DNA from: MH13 sp040219355
GTDB taxonomy: Bacteria > Pseudomonadota > Alphaproteobacteria > Rhizobiales > MH13
DNA: 64,000 nucleotides
Direction of reading: 5' to 3'
Assembly (NCBI GenBank): GCA_040219355.1
Contig: JAVJSN010000003.1
Location: 62,001 to 126,000 of the forward strand
In this document: in pieces, positions 22,855 through 31,790 of the stretch
How the letters are laid out: each line of letters begins with the position of its first letter
Numbering within the stretch: the stretch's first letter is position 1
Program-made: the position numbers and the translations under genes
The notes under the pieces: model-generated
What the model was told of the DNA's origin: nothing
What the model saw: only the letters and a program-made list of their open reading frames with translations
The model's database searches: none

Positions 22855-24083
22855 GCATCCGCCTCCTTCTCACGAAGCGAGCCGGTGTCGGGGCCGAGGT
22901 CAGCGCCGTGGCGGTCAGGCGTTTGGCGCCTGACGAGGAAGTCAAAAAGCCCGCCTATGCCTTTGGGGGCAAAGAGGGTCACCAGCACGAAGGAGAGGCC
23001 GAGCGCGACCTGCCACCAGCTCACCCACTCGATGGTGTAAAATCCGAGATCGACATTGGGCACGCGCCCACCGGTGAACCAGGTGGAAAGAAGCGAAACG
23101 AAGGCGGCGCCGATCACTGCGCCATAAAGCCTGCCGCGCCCGCCAATCGCCACCCAGACCGCCAGATAGATCGACGCAATGGGCGCGACTTCGGCCGGGT
23201 TGATGATGCCCGCCTGCGGGTAGTAGAGCGCGCCTGCGATTCCCGCCATCACGGCGGTGATGGTGAAGACGAAGAGCTTGTAGGCCTCCACCGGATAGCC
23301 CAGGAACCGCACCCGCGCCTCATCATCGCGGATGCCGCGAATGACCGAGCCAAAATTGCCCGACACCACCCACGCAGCAAACATATAGCCAATGGCCAGA
23401 GCAATGGCAGACGCCCAGAGGAACCAGACCGACAGAACCGCTTGCGGCGTATCGGCCATGCCCGGGATGTTTTGTAGGCCAGACAGGCCGTTGTTGCCGC
23501 GCAAGCCAGAGTCGTTCTGGAACAGATAGAGCGCCAGCGCCAGCGTCATCGCCTGGGTGAGGATGGAAAGGTAGACGCCGGTCACGCGCGACCGGAATGC
23601 TAGCCAGCCGAACACCAGCGCCAGCAGGCCCGGCACGGCAACCACCAGGATGAGCTGGATGACCAGGCTGTCGGCAAAGGCCCAGACCCAGGGGAACTCC
23701 GAGGATCCGACAACGCCAAAAATCTGCGTGCCGATGGCATCGACGATTTCTTGGTCTGTCGGCGGAAGCTCGGCGCCTGCCAGCGAGGCGATCACGATGT
23801 CCTCGGTGCGGGCATACATCAGCCACATGCCGATCATGTAGCCGCCGAGACCGAAGAAGGCGAAATGGCCGAGCGAGAGGATGCCGCAATAACCCCAGAC
23901 CAAGTCCATGGCGATTGCGATCAGGCAGAAGCAGAGCGTCATGCCGAGCGTCTTTACCATGGCGGTGGAGACGAAGCCCGTGCCGAGGCCTTCAGAGAGT
24001 AGCGTGACGGCGATGGTGAAGACCGCCAACAGCGCGATGAAGACCATCACCGATGGGTTCTTGATGAGGAAGGCTCTCTCCAT
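22851..24083 (-). CDS. urtC: Urea ABC transporter permease UrtC
   Basis: A 410-residue LivM-type permease with about ten membrane helices. The motif CGILSLGHFAFFGLGGYMIGM near residue 70 and the cytoplasmic coupling segment IRGIRDDEARVRFLGYPVEAYKLFVF (here cited in its central part, RDDEARVRFLGYPVE) identify the family. A hydrophilic periplasmic loop (about 90-130) and the insertion before WVWAFADS are usual for UrtC rather than LivM. It starts three bases after urtB stops and overlaps urtD. Confidence 0.94.
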   Translation of the reverse strand: MERAFLIKNPSVMVFIALLAVFTIAVTLLSEGLGTGFVSTAMVKTLGMTLCFCLIAIAMDLVWGYCGILSLGHFAFFGLGGYMIGMWLMYARTEDIVIASLAGAELPPTDQEIVDAIGTQIFGVVGSSEFPWVWAFADSLVIQLILVVAVPGLLALVFGWLAFRSRVTGVYLSILTQAMTLALALYLFQNDSGLRGNNGLSGLQNIPGMADTPQAVLSVWFLWASAIALAIGYMFAAWVVSGNFGSVIRGIRDDEARVRFLGYPVEAYKLFVFTITAVMAGIAGALYYPQAGIINPAEVAPIASIYLAVWVAIGGRGRLYGAVIGAAFVSLLSTWFTGGRVPNVDLGFYTIEWVSWWQVALGLSFVLVTLFAPKGIGGLFDFLVRRQTPDRHGADLGPDTGSLREKEADA

Positions 24084-24086
24084 GAG

Positions 24087-26072
24087 TTACATCTCCGCCG
24101 CGCGGCCCTTAAGCGCCACGATGCCGCGGGGCCGGAACTGAATGAACAGGATGATGAAGAGGATCATGTAGGTCTGCGCGGCGAGCGTGTTGGAGGGGTT
24201 CAGGAACTCGATGAACTTCTGCAAGCCGCCGATCATGCCCGCGCCTGCTAACGTGCCCCAAACACTACCGACGCCGCCGACCACCACAGTCATGAACGAC
24301 TGCACGATGTATTGCTGGCCCATCTCGGTGGTCACTTGGCCAAAGAGACCGATGGCGACACCTGCGATGCCCGCGATGCCAGAACCGAATCCGAAGGTGA
24401 GCATGTTGATCTTGTCCGGGTTGATCCCCATCGAGGCGGCCATTTTCGGGTTCTGGGTCACGGCGCGCACTTCCAGGCCAAGGCGGGTCTTGTTCATCAC
24501 GAAAAGGAAGACCGCCAGAAACACCAGCGCCAGCACAAAGATCGCAATGCGGATATAGCTGATCGAGACGACGTCGTTGAGAACGAAGGCGCCGCTCAGC
24601 CAGTCGGGCGCTGTGAACGGGCGCGCCTGGGTGCCGAAGATGTTCTTGGCCAGTTGTTGGAGCGCAATGGAAATGCCGAACGTGGCGAGCAGCGTTTCCA
24701 GCGGGCGATGGTAGAGCCAGCGGATGATCAGCCGCTCCATGGCTACACCCGCGCCGAACGTGATGGCGAAGGCGAGTGGCAGCGCTATGAGGATCGAGAG
24801 CGTCAAATCCGGCACGAAAAGCTGCACCACATAGCCGGTGTAGGCGCCCATCATGATAAACTCGCCATGGGCCATGTTGATGACGCCCATGACGCCAAAA
24901 GTGATGGCAAGGCCAATGGCGGCGAGGAAATAAATCGACCCGAGGGACAGCGCGTCGAGTGAGAAATCCAGTGCCTGGTTGGCCATCAGATTGATCTCGA
25001 TGGATTGCAGCGTGGCGTTGGCCGCGTCTGTCACGGCGCTAGAGCGCTCGGCGTAGCTTTCAAAGAAGGTGTGGGCGTCAAGCGCGGCGTCGATTTCATC
25101 CTCGGTGGGCGTGGTTGGCACCGTGCCCGCACCGGCCAGCGTCAGATACGCGGCAAGCCGCGTCTCCTGCGTATCGAGGGTTTCGACAGATACGCCGCCG
25201 ACTTGCCCGTTCTCGATGTTGTCGATGAGCGCCGCGCGTATGTCGTCTTGAGAAACAATGGCCGGGGCCAGGCGCGCGGCGACAAGCTGGGCATAAGCAT
25301 CCTCGCGCGACAAATCCTCCGAGCCAGGTTCCAGAATCCGCGCAACGTTGCGCGTGGCTGGCGGCTCGGGCGCGGCGGTGACTTCGGTGCGGGCTGAAAC
25401 AAGCGGGTTCAGCGCCGCGCGCACATCCAATCCGATATCGCCAGCAAAGCTTTCAATGGCAGCGATGCGAAGGGCTTCACCCTCCTCGTAGGTGATGGCG
25501 AGGATGCGCTCCAGGCGCTGTTTGGCCGCTAGGATTTCCGGGTCCTCTTCGCCGTCCAGCGAGGCGCGCAGCGCTCCTAGATGCGACTCCTCGGCATCGC
25601 GCGCGATCGCTGCCAGCGCTTCACGACGGGTGGATGGATCGGGATCGGAGAGCTGAAACTGCACCAGAGCGGCGCCGATCATGGAACGCACGCCGCCATT
25701 GGGTCGTAGCTGGGAAAAGCCGTCGCGGGTGATCTCGTCAACCACCTCGCCGGAGTCCGGGTCGATAGCTCGGGTTGCGCCATCGCGTTCTTCGCCGATG
25801 AAAAACAGACCATCACTCTGGCGCTGATAGACCGAACGGGCCTGCCAAGCCGCCAGGAAGGTCGGTGCGCGTTCCAGCTCACTCGATCCGAGCGCCTCGA
25901 CGACCGGGCCAATGGTGCGGCGTGAGCTTTCCTCGATCAGTTCACGATTGTCTTGAAGGATCGTTTGGACAGGTCCCATTTCCTGAGACATGACCGGGCT
26001 GACGACAAGAAGTATGGCGGAGATCATCGCAGCGATGATCAACAGGGCGCGAAAGCGGGCGAATTGGAGCAT
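24087..26072 (-). CDS. urtB: Urea ABC transporter permease UrtB with long N-terminal domain
   Basis: A 661-residue protein. Residues 1-30 form a signal peptide. Residues about 35-360 are a soluble, helical, Glu/Asp-rich region with HEAT-like repeats (DPDPSTRREALAAIA) placed outside the membrane. From about 370 a LivH-type permease begins with LGSIYFLAAIGLAITFGVMGVINMAHGE. The long N-terminal domain is characteristic of UrtB and explains the length of over 600 residues. It is separated from urtA by a strong hairpin. Confidence 0.95.
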   Translation of the reverse strand: MLQFARFRALLIIAAMISAILLVVSPVMSQEMGPVQTILQDNRELIEESSRRTIGPVVEALGSSELERAPTFLAAWQARSVYQRQSDGLFFIGEERDGATRAIDPDSGEVVDEITRDGFSQLRPNGGVRSMIGAALVQFQLSDPDPSTRREALAAIARDAEESHLGALRASLDGEEDPEILAAKQRLERILAITYEEGEALRIAAIESFAGDIGLDVRAALNPLVSARTEVTAAPEPPATRNVARILEPGSEDLSREDAYAQLVAARLAPAIVSQDDIRAALIDNIENGQVGGVSVETLDTQETRLAAYLTLAGAGTVPTTPTEDEIDAALDAHTFFESYAERSSAVTDAANATLQSIEINLMANQALDFSLDALSLGSIYFLAAIGLAITFGVMGVINMAHGEFIMMGAYTGYVVQLFVPDLTLSILIALPLAFAITFGAGVAMERLIIRWLYHRPLETLLATFGISIALQQLAKNIFGTQARPFTAPDWLSGAFVLNDVVSISYIRIAIFVLALVFLAVFLFVMNKTRLGLEVRAVTQNPKMAASMGINPDKINMLTFGFGSGIAGIAGVAIGLFGQVTTEMGQQYIVQSFMTVVVGGVGSVWGTLAGAGMIGGLQKFIEFLNPSNTLAAQTYMILFIILFIQFRPRGIVALKGRAAEM

Positions 26073-26093
26073 TGAATGGAGTGCCTCACGCGA

Positions 26094-26124
26094 TGAGCGG
26101 GGAGAGCCTGGCCCTCCCCGCTCA
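26094..26124 (-). promoter_or_regulatory. Intra-operon hairpin between urtA and urtB
   Basis: Eleven-base perfect stem (TGAGCGGGGAG and CTCCCCGCTCA) with a nine-base loop, no T-run after it in the transcribed direction. Such hairpins behind a binding-protein gene usually protect the upstream message and lower expression of the membrane genes. Confidence 0.7.
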
Positions 26125-26148
26125 CGGGATCAGGAGAGAACCAAGCGC

Positions 26149-27465
26149 TTAATAGTTCGATTCAATCTGCACGCAGGTCGACGTCTCGGTGTTGTACATG
26201 CCGCAACCAAGACCGGGCCAATCGGCGGTCAAAACCGCTGACTCTGGCAGGTAGTCGGTCCAGGCATCACCCGGCACTTCCTCGGTCTGGGAGATGATGT
26301 CGAACTGGCCATCATCGCGGATTTCACCAATCAAGACAGGCTTGGTGAGGTGATGGTTGGGCAACATTTCTGCCGTGCCGCCGGTGAGGTTGGGCACCGT
26401 CTGGCCATACATAGCATCGCGCACCGCATCGACCTCGGTCGTGCCAGCCTGCTCAACCGCCTGCACCCACATGTTGAACCCGATATAGTGGGCTTCCATC
26501 GGGTCGTTGGTCACGCGGTCCTCACCAGCAAAGGCCTTCCACGCGGCAATGAACTCTTCGTTGATCGGCGTGTCGGCAGACTGGAAGTAGTTCCATGCGG
26601 CCAGGTGGCCAACAAGATTGGAGGTGTCGAGGCCCGACAGCTCTTCCTCGCCCACCGAGAAGGCGACCACTGGAATGTCGTCAGCGGAGATTCCGGCGGC
26701 GGCCAACTCGCGGTAAAAGCCGATATTGGCATCGCCATTGATCGTGGAGATAACGCCAACCTTCTGGCCGTCAGCGCCCAGCGCAACAACATCGGCAACG
26801 ATGGACGACCAGTCAGAGTGGCCGAACGGCGTGTAGTTGACGAAGATGTCCTCGGCGGCAATGCCCTTCGACTGAAGGTAGGATTCCAAAATGTTGTTGG
26901 TCGTGCGCGGATAAACATAATCGGTGCCAAGCAGCGCAAATTTCTCAACGCCCAACTCTTCCAGGAAGTAGTCGGTGGCGGGGATGGCCTGCTGGTTAGG
27001 GGCAGCGCCGGTGTAAAACACGTTTTTGGAGCTTTCCTCGCCCTCATATTGCACAGGGTAGAACAACAGCCCGTTCAGCTCTTCGATAACCGGCAGAACT
27101 GATTTGCGGCTCACCGAGGTCCAGCAGCCAAACATCACATCACAGCCCTCGACCGAGATCAGCTCGCGCGCTTTCTCAGCAAACAGCGGCCAGTCGGATG
27201 CTGGATCAACGACAACCGCTTCCAGCGGACGACCGAGCACACCGCCCATGGCGTTCTGCTGCTCAATCAGCATCAGCATGGTGTCTTTTAGCGTGGTTTC
27301 AGAAATCGCCATCGTGCCGGACAGCGAGTGCAGGATACCGATTTTGATTGGCTCGCCCTGCGCCAAAGCGCGCAGTGGCGTGAAGGGAAGCGCGGTGGTG
27401 GCCAACAGGCCAAGCGCACCACGACGCGTCATCATGAAAGACTTTTTCGACACGGTTCTGGTCAT
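26149..27465 (-). CDS. urtA: Urea ABC transporter substrate-binding protein UrtA
   Basis: A 438-residue periplasmic binding protein. The start MTRTVSKKSF (27465) has GGAG upstream; an in-frame extension to 27570 is not needed. The leader MTRRGALGLLATTALPF has a twin arginine, so export by Tat is plausible. The mature part starts near EPIKIGILHSLSGTMAIS, a UrtA-typical opening, and includes FGCWTSVSRKSVLPV and FYPVQYEGEESS, segments that line the urea site. It heads the urtABCDE operon. No urease genes lie in the window, so the fate of imported urea must be set elsewhere. Confidence 0.96.
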   Translation of the reverse strand: MTRTVSKKSFMMTRRGALGLLATTALPFTPLRALAQGEPIKIGILHSLSGTMAISETTLKDTMLMLIEQQNAMGGVLGRPLEAVVVDPASDWPLFAEKARELISVEGCDVMFGCWTSVSRKSVLPVIEELNGLLFYPVQYEGEESSKNVFYTGAAPNQQAIPATDYFLEELGVEKFALLGTDYVYPRTTNNILESYLQSKGIAAEDIFVNYTPFGHSDWSSIVADVVALGADGQKVGVISTINGDANIGFYRELAAAGISADDIPVVAFSVGEEELSGLDTSNLVGHLAAWNYFQSADTPINEEFIAAWKAFAGEDRVTNDPMEAHYIGFNMWVQAVEQAGTTEVDAVRDAMYGQTVPNLTGGTAEMLPNHHLTKPVLIGEIRDDGQFDIISQTEEVPGDAWTDYLPESAVLTADWPGLGCGMYNTETSTCVQIESNY

Positions 27466-27866
27466 CGGGGGGAGACTCCTAAAGCTCTTGCAACTGCCTG
27501 CGCCTTGCCAAAACAGGTCGTCAGGCATGCGGACATTGTGAGCTAAGCAAAGGGGTCCCTCTGGTTGCAAATACGTAGTTTGGCTAGGTTTTAACCAGTG
27601 ATGAATTTTTCATCAATTTTACAAGCGTCAAGTTTGGTGCGCCGCACAAAATGCAGGGCAATCGACGCGCGTAACACGCAGGGTGATGCAAATAGGAGCA
27701 GAAGAGGAAATTGTGTGCAGGTGGGCAAAATAGTTTGAAACGGGCCGTTAGAGTCGCATAGAGCGGCCAAATCGTTTCGCATTTGAGGTGAATCGCAATT
27801 CGCTGCTTCTCCCATTGGGAGAACGAGATTTGGGATAAGACTGTCTCAGTAAAAACGAAAAACGCT
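27466..27866. other. 401-base intergenic region upstream of urtA
   Basis: No convincing gene. It holds two palindromes: TGATGAA-TTT-TTCATCA at 27599-27615 and TTCTCCCA-T-TGGGAGAA at 27807-27823. The promoter of urtA must lie here on the minus strand, and the tamB transcript ends at its right side. No clear sigma-54 site or tamB terminator was found. It is noticeably AT-rich near 27590-27640. Confidence 0.6.
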
Positions 27867-30800
27867 CTAATAATCGCGCTCAAAGAAGATGCCGAGCGAC
27901 GATTCTCCATCTGAGCTGACCGACCCGCGGGCCGTCAAATCCTCGGTGATGTCCAGATTGATGGTCGTGCGCGCCTGCCCACCGGTGCTGGCCTCAACGC
28001 CGACATAGATGTTTTCCTGCACATATTGCGTGGCGCGCACGGCTGGGTTGCCCTCGTCATCAGTGATCACATCCAGGTCGGAAAGACCAAGGCCATCGCG
28101 CAGACTGCCCAACACGGAGCCTTGCGAGTTGCCTGCAAGCTCGTTGGCGGCGAGCGCCAATTGGGCGATCTGAAGTGGGGAAAGCTCGTTAAGGCCGCGA
28201 TCAAAAATGAGACGGGCCAACACCTCGTCTTGTGGCAGCTCGGGCTCGGACGACAGGGTGAGCACGGGATCGGAGATGCGCCCGCGCACAGCAATCACAA
28301 CGGAGATCGCATCGCCGGTGGTGCGCGCAACAATGTTGAGGAACGGATCCATGTCGCCGATCAGCGTGATCGAGCCTTCACTCAGCGCGATGCGTTGGCC
28401 AAGAATATCAAACCGCCCGCGCAGCAGCTCAAAGGCGCCAACCGGCTGAACATTATTGGTGGTGCCGGTGAGCCTCACCTGGCCACCCAGTTCAGCGTTC
28501 ACGCCGCGTCCACGCACGTAAATCTGGTTTGGGGCACTGACCAGAACGTTGAGCCGCAGGGTTCCGCCACTTCGCCTATTCCCGCCACCTTGATTGGCGC
28601 CGCGCGCGCGTTCAAATGTATCGCGCACACGTTGAGACGGTGCGATGTGCTCGATATCGATCAAACCTGCGGCCGAGTCAAAACTGCTTGGGATCTGAAT
28701 TTCGGTTTCGCGCACATTGATGGTGCCAGCCAAGGTTGGCGCGTTGACCAGGGGGCCAGTGATGGTCAGATCGCCATCCACTGTGGTGACGATCAGCGTG
28801 CCGTCGGCGTAGCGCACGCCGTTGAGAGCGATGCGCAGGTCGGCGGGCAGACCTTCGCCCAATCCGACACTGCCCGACGCGTTGATGGACCCGCCGCCGC
28901 GAACCTGTGCTGAGGCGCTTTCAATCACCGCCCGCTGACCATCAAGGCGCGCGGCAAGCGTTACATCGGTAAGGCGGATGCCGGAGGAGGGATCGACGAC
29001 CTGTCCTCCCGACACGGAAATTGAGCCAGTGATCTGCGGATCGGAGAGCGAGCCACGCGCGGTGGCGTTGATGGTGCCGACGCCAGAAAGCTGCGTGCCC
29101 CGGTCGGTGGCAAAGCGTTCGGCAAAGCCCAGTGGCAGTGCGCCGCGCACATCAACATTGAGGCCGCTGCCAGACAGCGGAATGCGACCGCTGGCCGTGG
29201 CCTCAACGCCCTGCCCCGCGTTCAGCGTCGCGCTGGCAAGGTCAATGATATTGTTGGCGTAGCGGCCAGACGCGCGCAGCTGAGCTGATGACAGGCCAGC
29301 GGCTTCCAGTTGCGGGGCGGAGATGCCATCGGCAGCCAATGTGAACGCACCGGACGATTGGCTTGAGGCCTGAAGGCTGTTGACGGCAATCTCTCCAGCG
29401 CGCAAGCGCTCGGCGTTCAATGTGCCAGTAATCTGCGGCGTGCCAAACGCGTCGCGTACCGCGATGTCAAAGCGTGCGGCACCCAAGCGGGCGTCTCCAA
29501 ACGCGGCGTCGTTCGCCGTTCCGGTGGCCGAGATAGCCTGACCATCGGCAGCCGGTTGCAGTGTCACATTGGCATTCACCGCACCGCTGGCATCTTGCAG
29601 CGCCAGGAGGGCAAGCGTGCGGATGTTGCTGGCATCAAGCGCCAGTGCGCCGTTTAGCAAACCGGTATCAACCGACTGGCGAACATCACCGCTGAGCGTC
29701 GCGCCTTGTGTATCAAGGCGCAGGTCGGAGATTTGGCGCTCGTCTGGACCGGAGATCAGCTCGGCCGACAGATCAATCGGTGCATTGCCGAACTGACCGG
29801 ACCCATTCAGCGTTCCTGAGAAAATCTCACCATCAAGCAGGCCTGACAAGGTGATGTCAGCGTCGCGCAGGGCCTGGTCATAGACGCGACCGTTGGGTAC
29901 GGCGAGCGTTGCGCTGAGCGTGTACGGACCGCCCTCGCCTTGCACGGTGGCGTCGATGTTGGCTGCACCGAACGCGCCGGGATTGATGTGGCGCAGATCA
30001 TCAAGCTCGGCCTGAAGCGCCAAATCGGCGGCCGTGGAGGATAGTGTGCCATCAACGCGCAAGGTGATCTGGTTGTTGCGCACCTGGAGGTCGCGGGCCT
30101 CTGTGCCCTCCGCATCGCGCTTCAAGCCGCCAGTGATCCGGGTTTGCCCAGCAAGCAGGCGGTCGGCGATTTCATCGCCAAGCTGGAGGGCATTGCCGTT
30201 GCCGTCCAGATCAAGATCGAAACCACCGGACAGCGCATCGAGCGAACCGCGCGCGACCAATTGCATCGCACCGCCAAGATCACGGCCCGCCAGCCCGCTG
30301 AAGGGGGCCAGTGTGCGGGCATCCAAAACAATCTGGCCGTCAAAGACACCGGTTTCGATCTGCCCATCTGCCGCCAAGGTGAACGCATCACCATCCACCC
30401 GCAGACCGTCGAGTGCGACGGGGTTGTCAGCCCGCCAATCACCAGCAAGACGCAGGGCGATCTGCTGTCCCAACGCTTCAACAAGCGCAGGGTCATCGGC
30501 GGAAAAGCCAGTGGCCTGGCCAGAGCCTTGAAAGGACAGGGCACGGCGGGCTTCATCTGCCAGGTTGGCGCTTTGGCCCCTGAGATCAAAGCGCACCGTG
30601 TCGATGCCCAGCGCGTCGGTCGTCAGACCATCAAGGCCCAGCGTTGCCTGCCAATCTCCCGTGTTGCCGCCATAGGCGACCTCAAGGGCGCCAGCGCGGG
30701 CGCGTGTGGCTTCTCCGGGTACGGGCAACAGAACGCTGGCACCGGTTTCAGCAGCGAAGCTGGCATTCAAATCCAGCGCCGTCAGAAACCCGTCCGGCGC

Positions 30801-31790
30801 GGTTGCGGCTGAGGCTTGCAGGGCCAAGGTGCCGCTTTCCAGGTCCAGCCGGTCAAGAACGAAGCCGCCCTCATCGGGCAAAGTGCCGTTGGCAAGCAGC
30901 GTGGAATCGGCGCCGAAGAACCCACGATAGGCCGGCGCGATGAGTGCCGAAATCGGACCGCTCAGGTCAGCGTTAAACGTACGACCGCCCTGCGCCTCTT
31001 GCAGACGCAGGCCACCGCCAAGCACGCGGCCTGCATCGGTATCCAGCGCCAGATCGACGGTCAGATCATCCAGTGGCCCATCGCCGGTCAGCGACAGGTT
31101 GACCGGTGGGCGTCCTTCCAGATTGAGCAGATTGGCAACAACCCCATCGGCTGGCTCTTGCAACTGAAAGTCGAGCGTCAGCTCGGTGGAACGCTCGGCA
31201 TACGCTGCCGCCAAGGTCAATGACCCACCAGGACCATCAAGGCGAGTGACGTTAAAGCTTGTGTCGAGCGAACCATCGGCGAGCGCTATGCTGCCTTCAC
31301 CGGTCAGCGTCGCAGCAAGGCCAAACAAGGGCTCGCCCAGTGATGCCTCACCGATGGCCAAGCGATCGATGGTCACCTCCACCGGCAGGTCCGGCAAAGT
31401 AAGCGGTGTGGCTTCCGGCGATGGCGGGCGGTCCTGGGGCAGCGGCATGCGTGGCCAGTCGATGGTTTCAGCCGAGAGGCTTTCAATATCCAACCGCGCG
31501 CGAAACAGCGCCGAACGATCCCAGACGATCTGCGCATTGGTGAGGCGCAGCCAAACCCCTTCGTCGTCAGACAGCGTAATCTCGCCAATAGTGGCATTGG
31601 AGGACAGCGCACCATCAATGCCAGCGATACGGATGACCCGCCCAGGCGCGGAAAGCTGTTCTTCAACGAAGGTGAGAAAACGCGAGCGCTCCTGCGCCTC
31701 ATCGTTCTGCCCGCGCACCGGCAGAGCCAGAAACGCCGCGGCCATCACAAGACTGAGACTAATGACAAGAAGAGGCAGACGCTTGACCAT
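27867..31790 (-). CDS. tamB: Translocation and assembly module protein TamB
   Basis: A 1307-residue inner-membrane-anchored AsmA/TamB-like protein that spans the periplasm and works with TamA in outer-membrane protein or lipid transport. An N-terminal anchor (LPLLVISLSLVMAAAFLALP) is followed by a very long run of beta-strand repeats of the kind LxGxVxxSVDTGLLNGAL. The C-terminal TamB domain (DUF490) ends with LIFDRGLNELSPLQIAQLAL, NIYVGVEAST and LGIFFERDY. Start: the ATG at 31790 overlaps the TGA of tamA in a TGATG junction. Length is usual for the family. Confidence 0.94.
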   Translation of the reverse strand: MVKRLPLLVISLSLVMAAAFLALPVRGQNDEAQERSRFLTFVEEQLSAPGRVIRIAGIDGALSSNATIGEITLSDDEGVWLRLTNAQIVWDRSALFRARLDIESLSAETIDWPRMPLPQDRPPSPEATPLTLPDLPVEVTIDRLAIGEASLGEPLFGLAATLTGEGSIALADGSLDTSFNVTRLDGPGGSLTLAAAYAERSTELTLDFQLQEPADGVVANLLNLEGRPPVNLSLTGDGPLDDLTVDLALDTDAGRVLGGGLRLQEAQGGRTFNADLSGPISALIAPAYRGFFGADSTLLANGTLPDEGGFVLDRLDLESGTLALQASAATAPDGFLTALDLNASFAAETGASVLLPVPGEATRARAGALEVAYGGNTGDWQATLGLDGLTTDALGIDTVRFDLRGQSANLADEARRALSFQGSGQATGFSADDPALVEALGQQIALRLAGDWRADNPVALDGLRVDGDAFTLAADGQIETGVFDGQIVLDARTLAPFSGLAGRDLGGAMQLVARGSLDALSGGFDLDLDGNGNALQLGDEIADRLLAGQTRITGGLKRDAEGTEARDLQVRNNQITLRVDGTLSSTAADLALQAELDDLRHINPGAFGAANIDATVQGEGGPYTLSATLAVPNGRVYDQALRDADITLSGLLDGEIFSGTLNGSGQFGNAPIDLSAELISGPDERQISDLRLDTQGATLSGDVRQSVDTGLLNGALALDASNIRTLALLALQDASGAVNANVTLQPAADGQAISATGTANDAAFGDARLGAARFDIAVRDAFGTPQITGTLNAERLRAGEIAVNSLQASSQSSGAFTLAADGISAPQLEAAGLSSAQLRASGRYANNIIDLASATLNAGQGVEATASGRIPLSGSGLNVDVRGALPLGFAERFATDRGTQLSGVGTINATARGSLSDPQITGSISVSGGQVVDPSSGIRLTDVTLAARLDGQRAVIESASAQVRGGGSINASGSVGLGEGLPADLRIALNGVRYADGTLIVTTVDGDLTITGPLVNAPTLAGTINVRETEIQIPSSFDSAAGLIDIEHIAPSQRVRDTFERARGANQGGGNRRSGGTLRLNVLVSAPNQIYVRGRGVNAELGGQVRLTGTTNNVQPVGAFELLRGRFDILGQRIALSEGSITLIGDMDPFLNIVARTTGDAISVVIAVRGRISDPVLTLSSEPELPQDEVLARLIFDRGLNELSPLQIAQLALAANELAGNSQGSVLGSLRDGLGLSDLDVITDDEGNPAVRATQYVQENIYVGVEASTGGQARTTINLDITEDLTARGSVSSDGESSLGIFFERDY

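Noticed and set aside
27466..27560. Possible sigma-54 promoter upstream of urtA (TGGCAAGG with GGCAGTTGCA)
   Set aside because: The distance between the GG and GC elements does not fit the ten-base spacing of the -24/-12 consensus in any register tested by eye.
27584..27910. 108-codon open frame on the minus strand between tamB and urtA
   Set aside because: It overlaps the 3' end of tamB, has no ribosome site and the peptide (many Cys, Phe, Pro) is of low-complexity character. The region is better read as intergenic.
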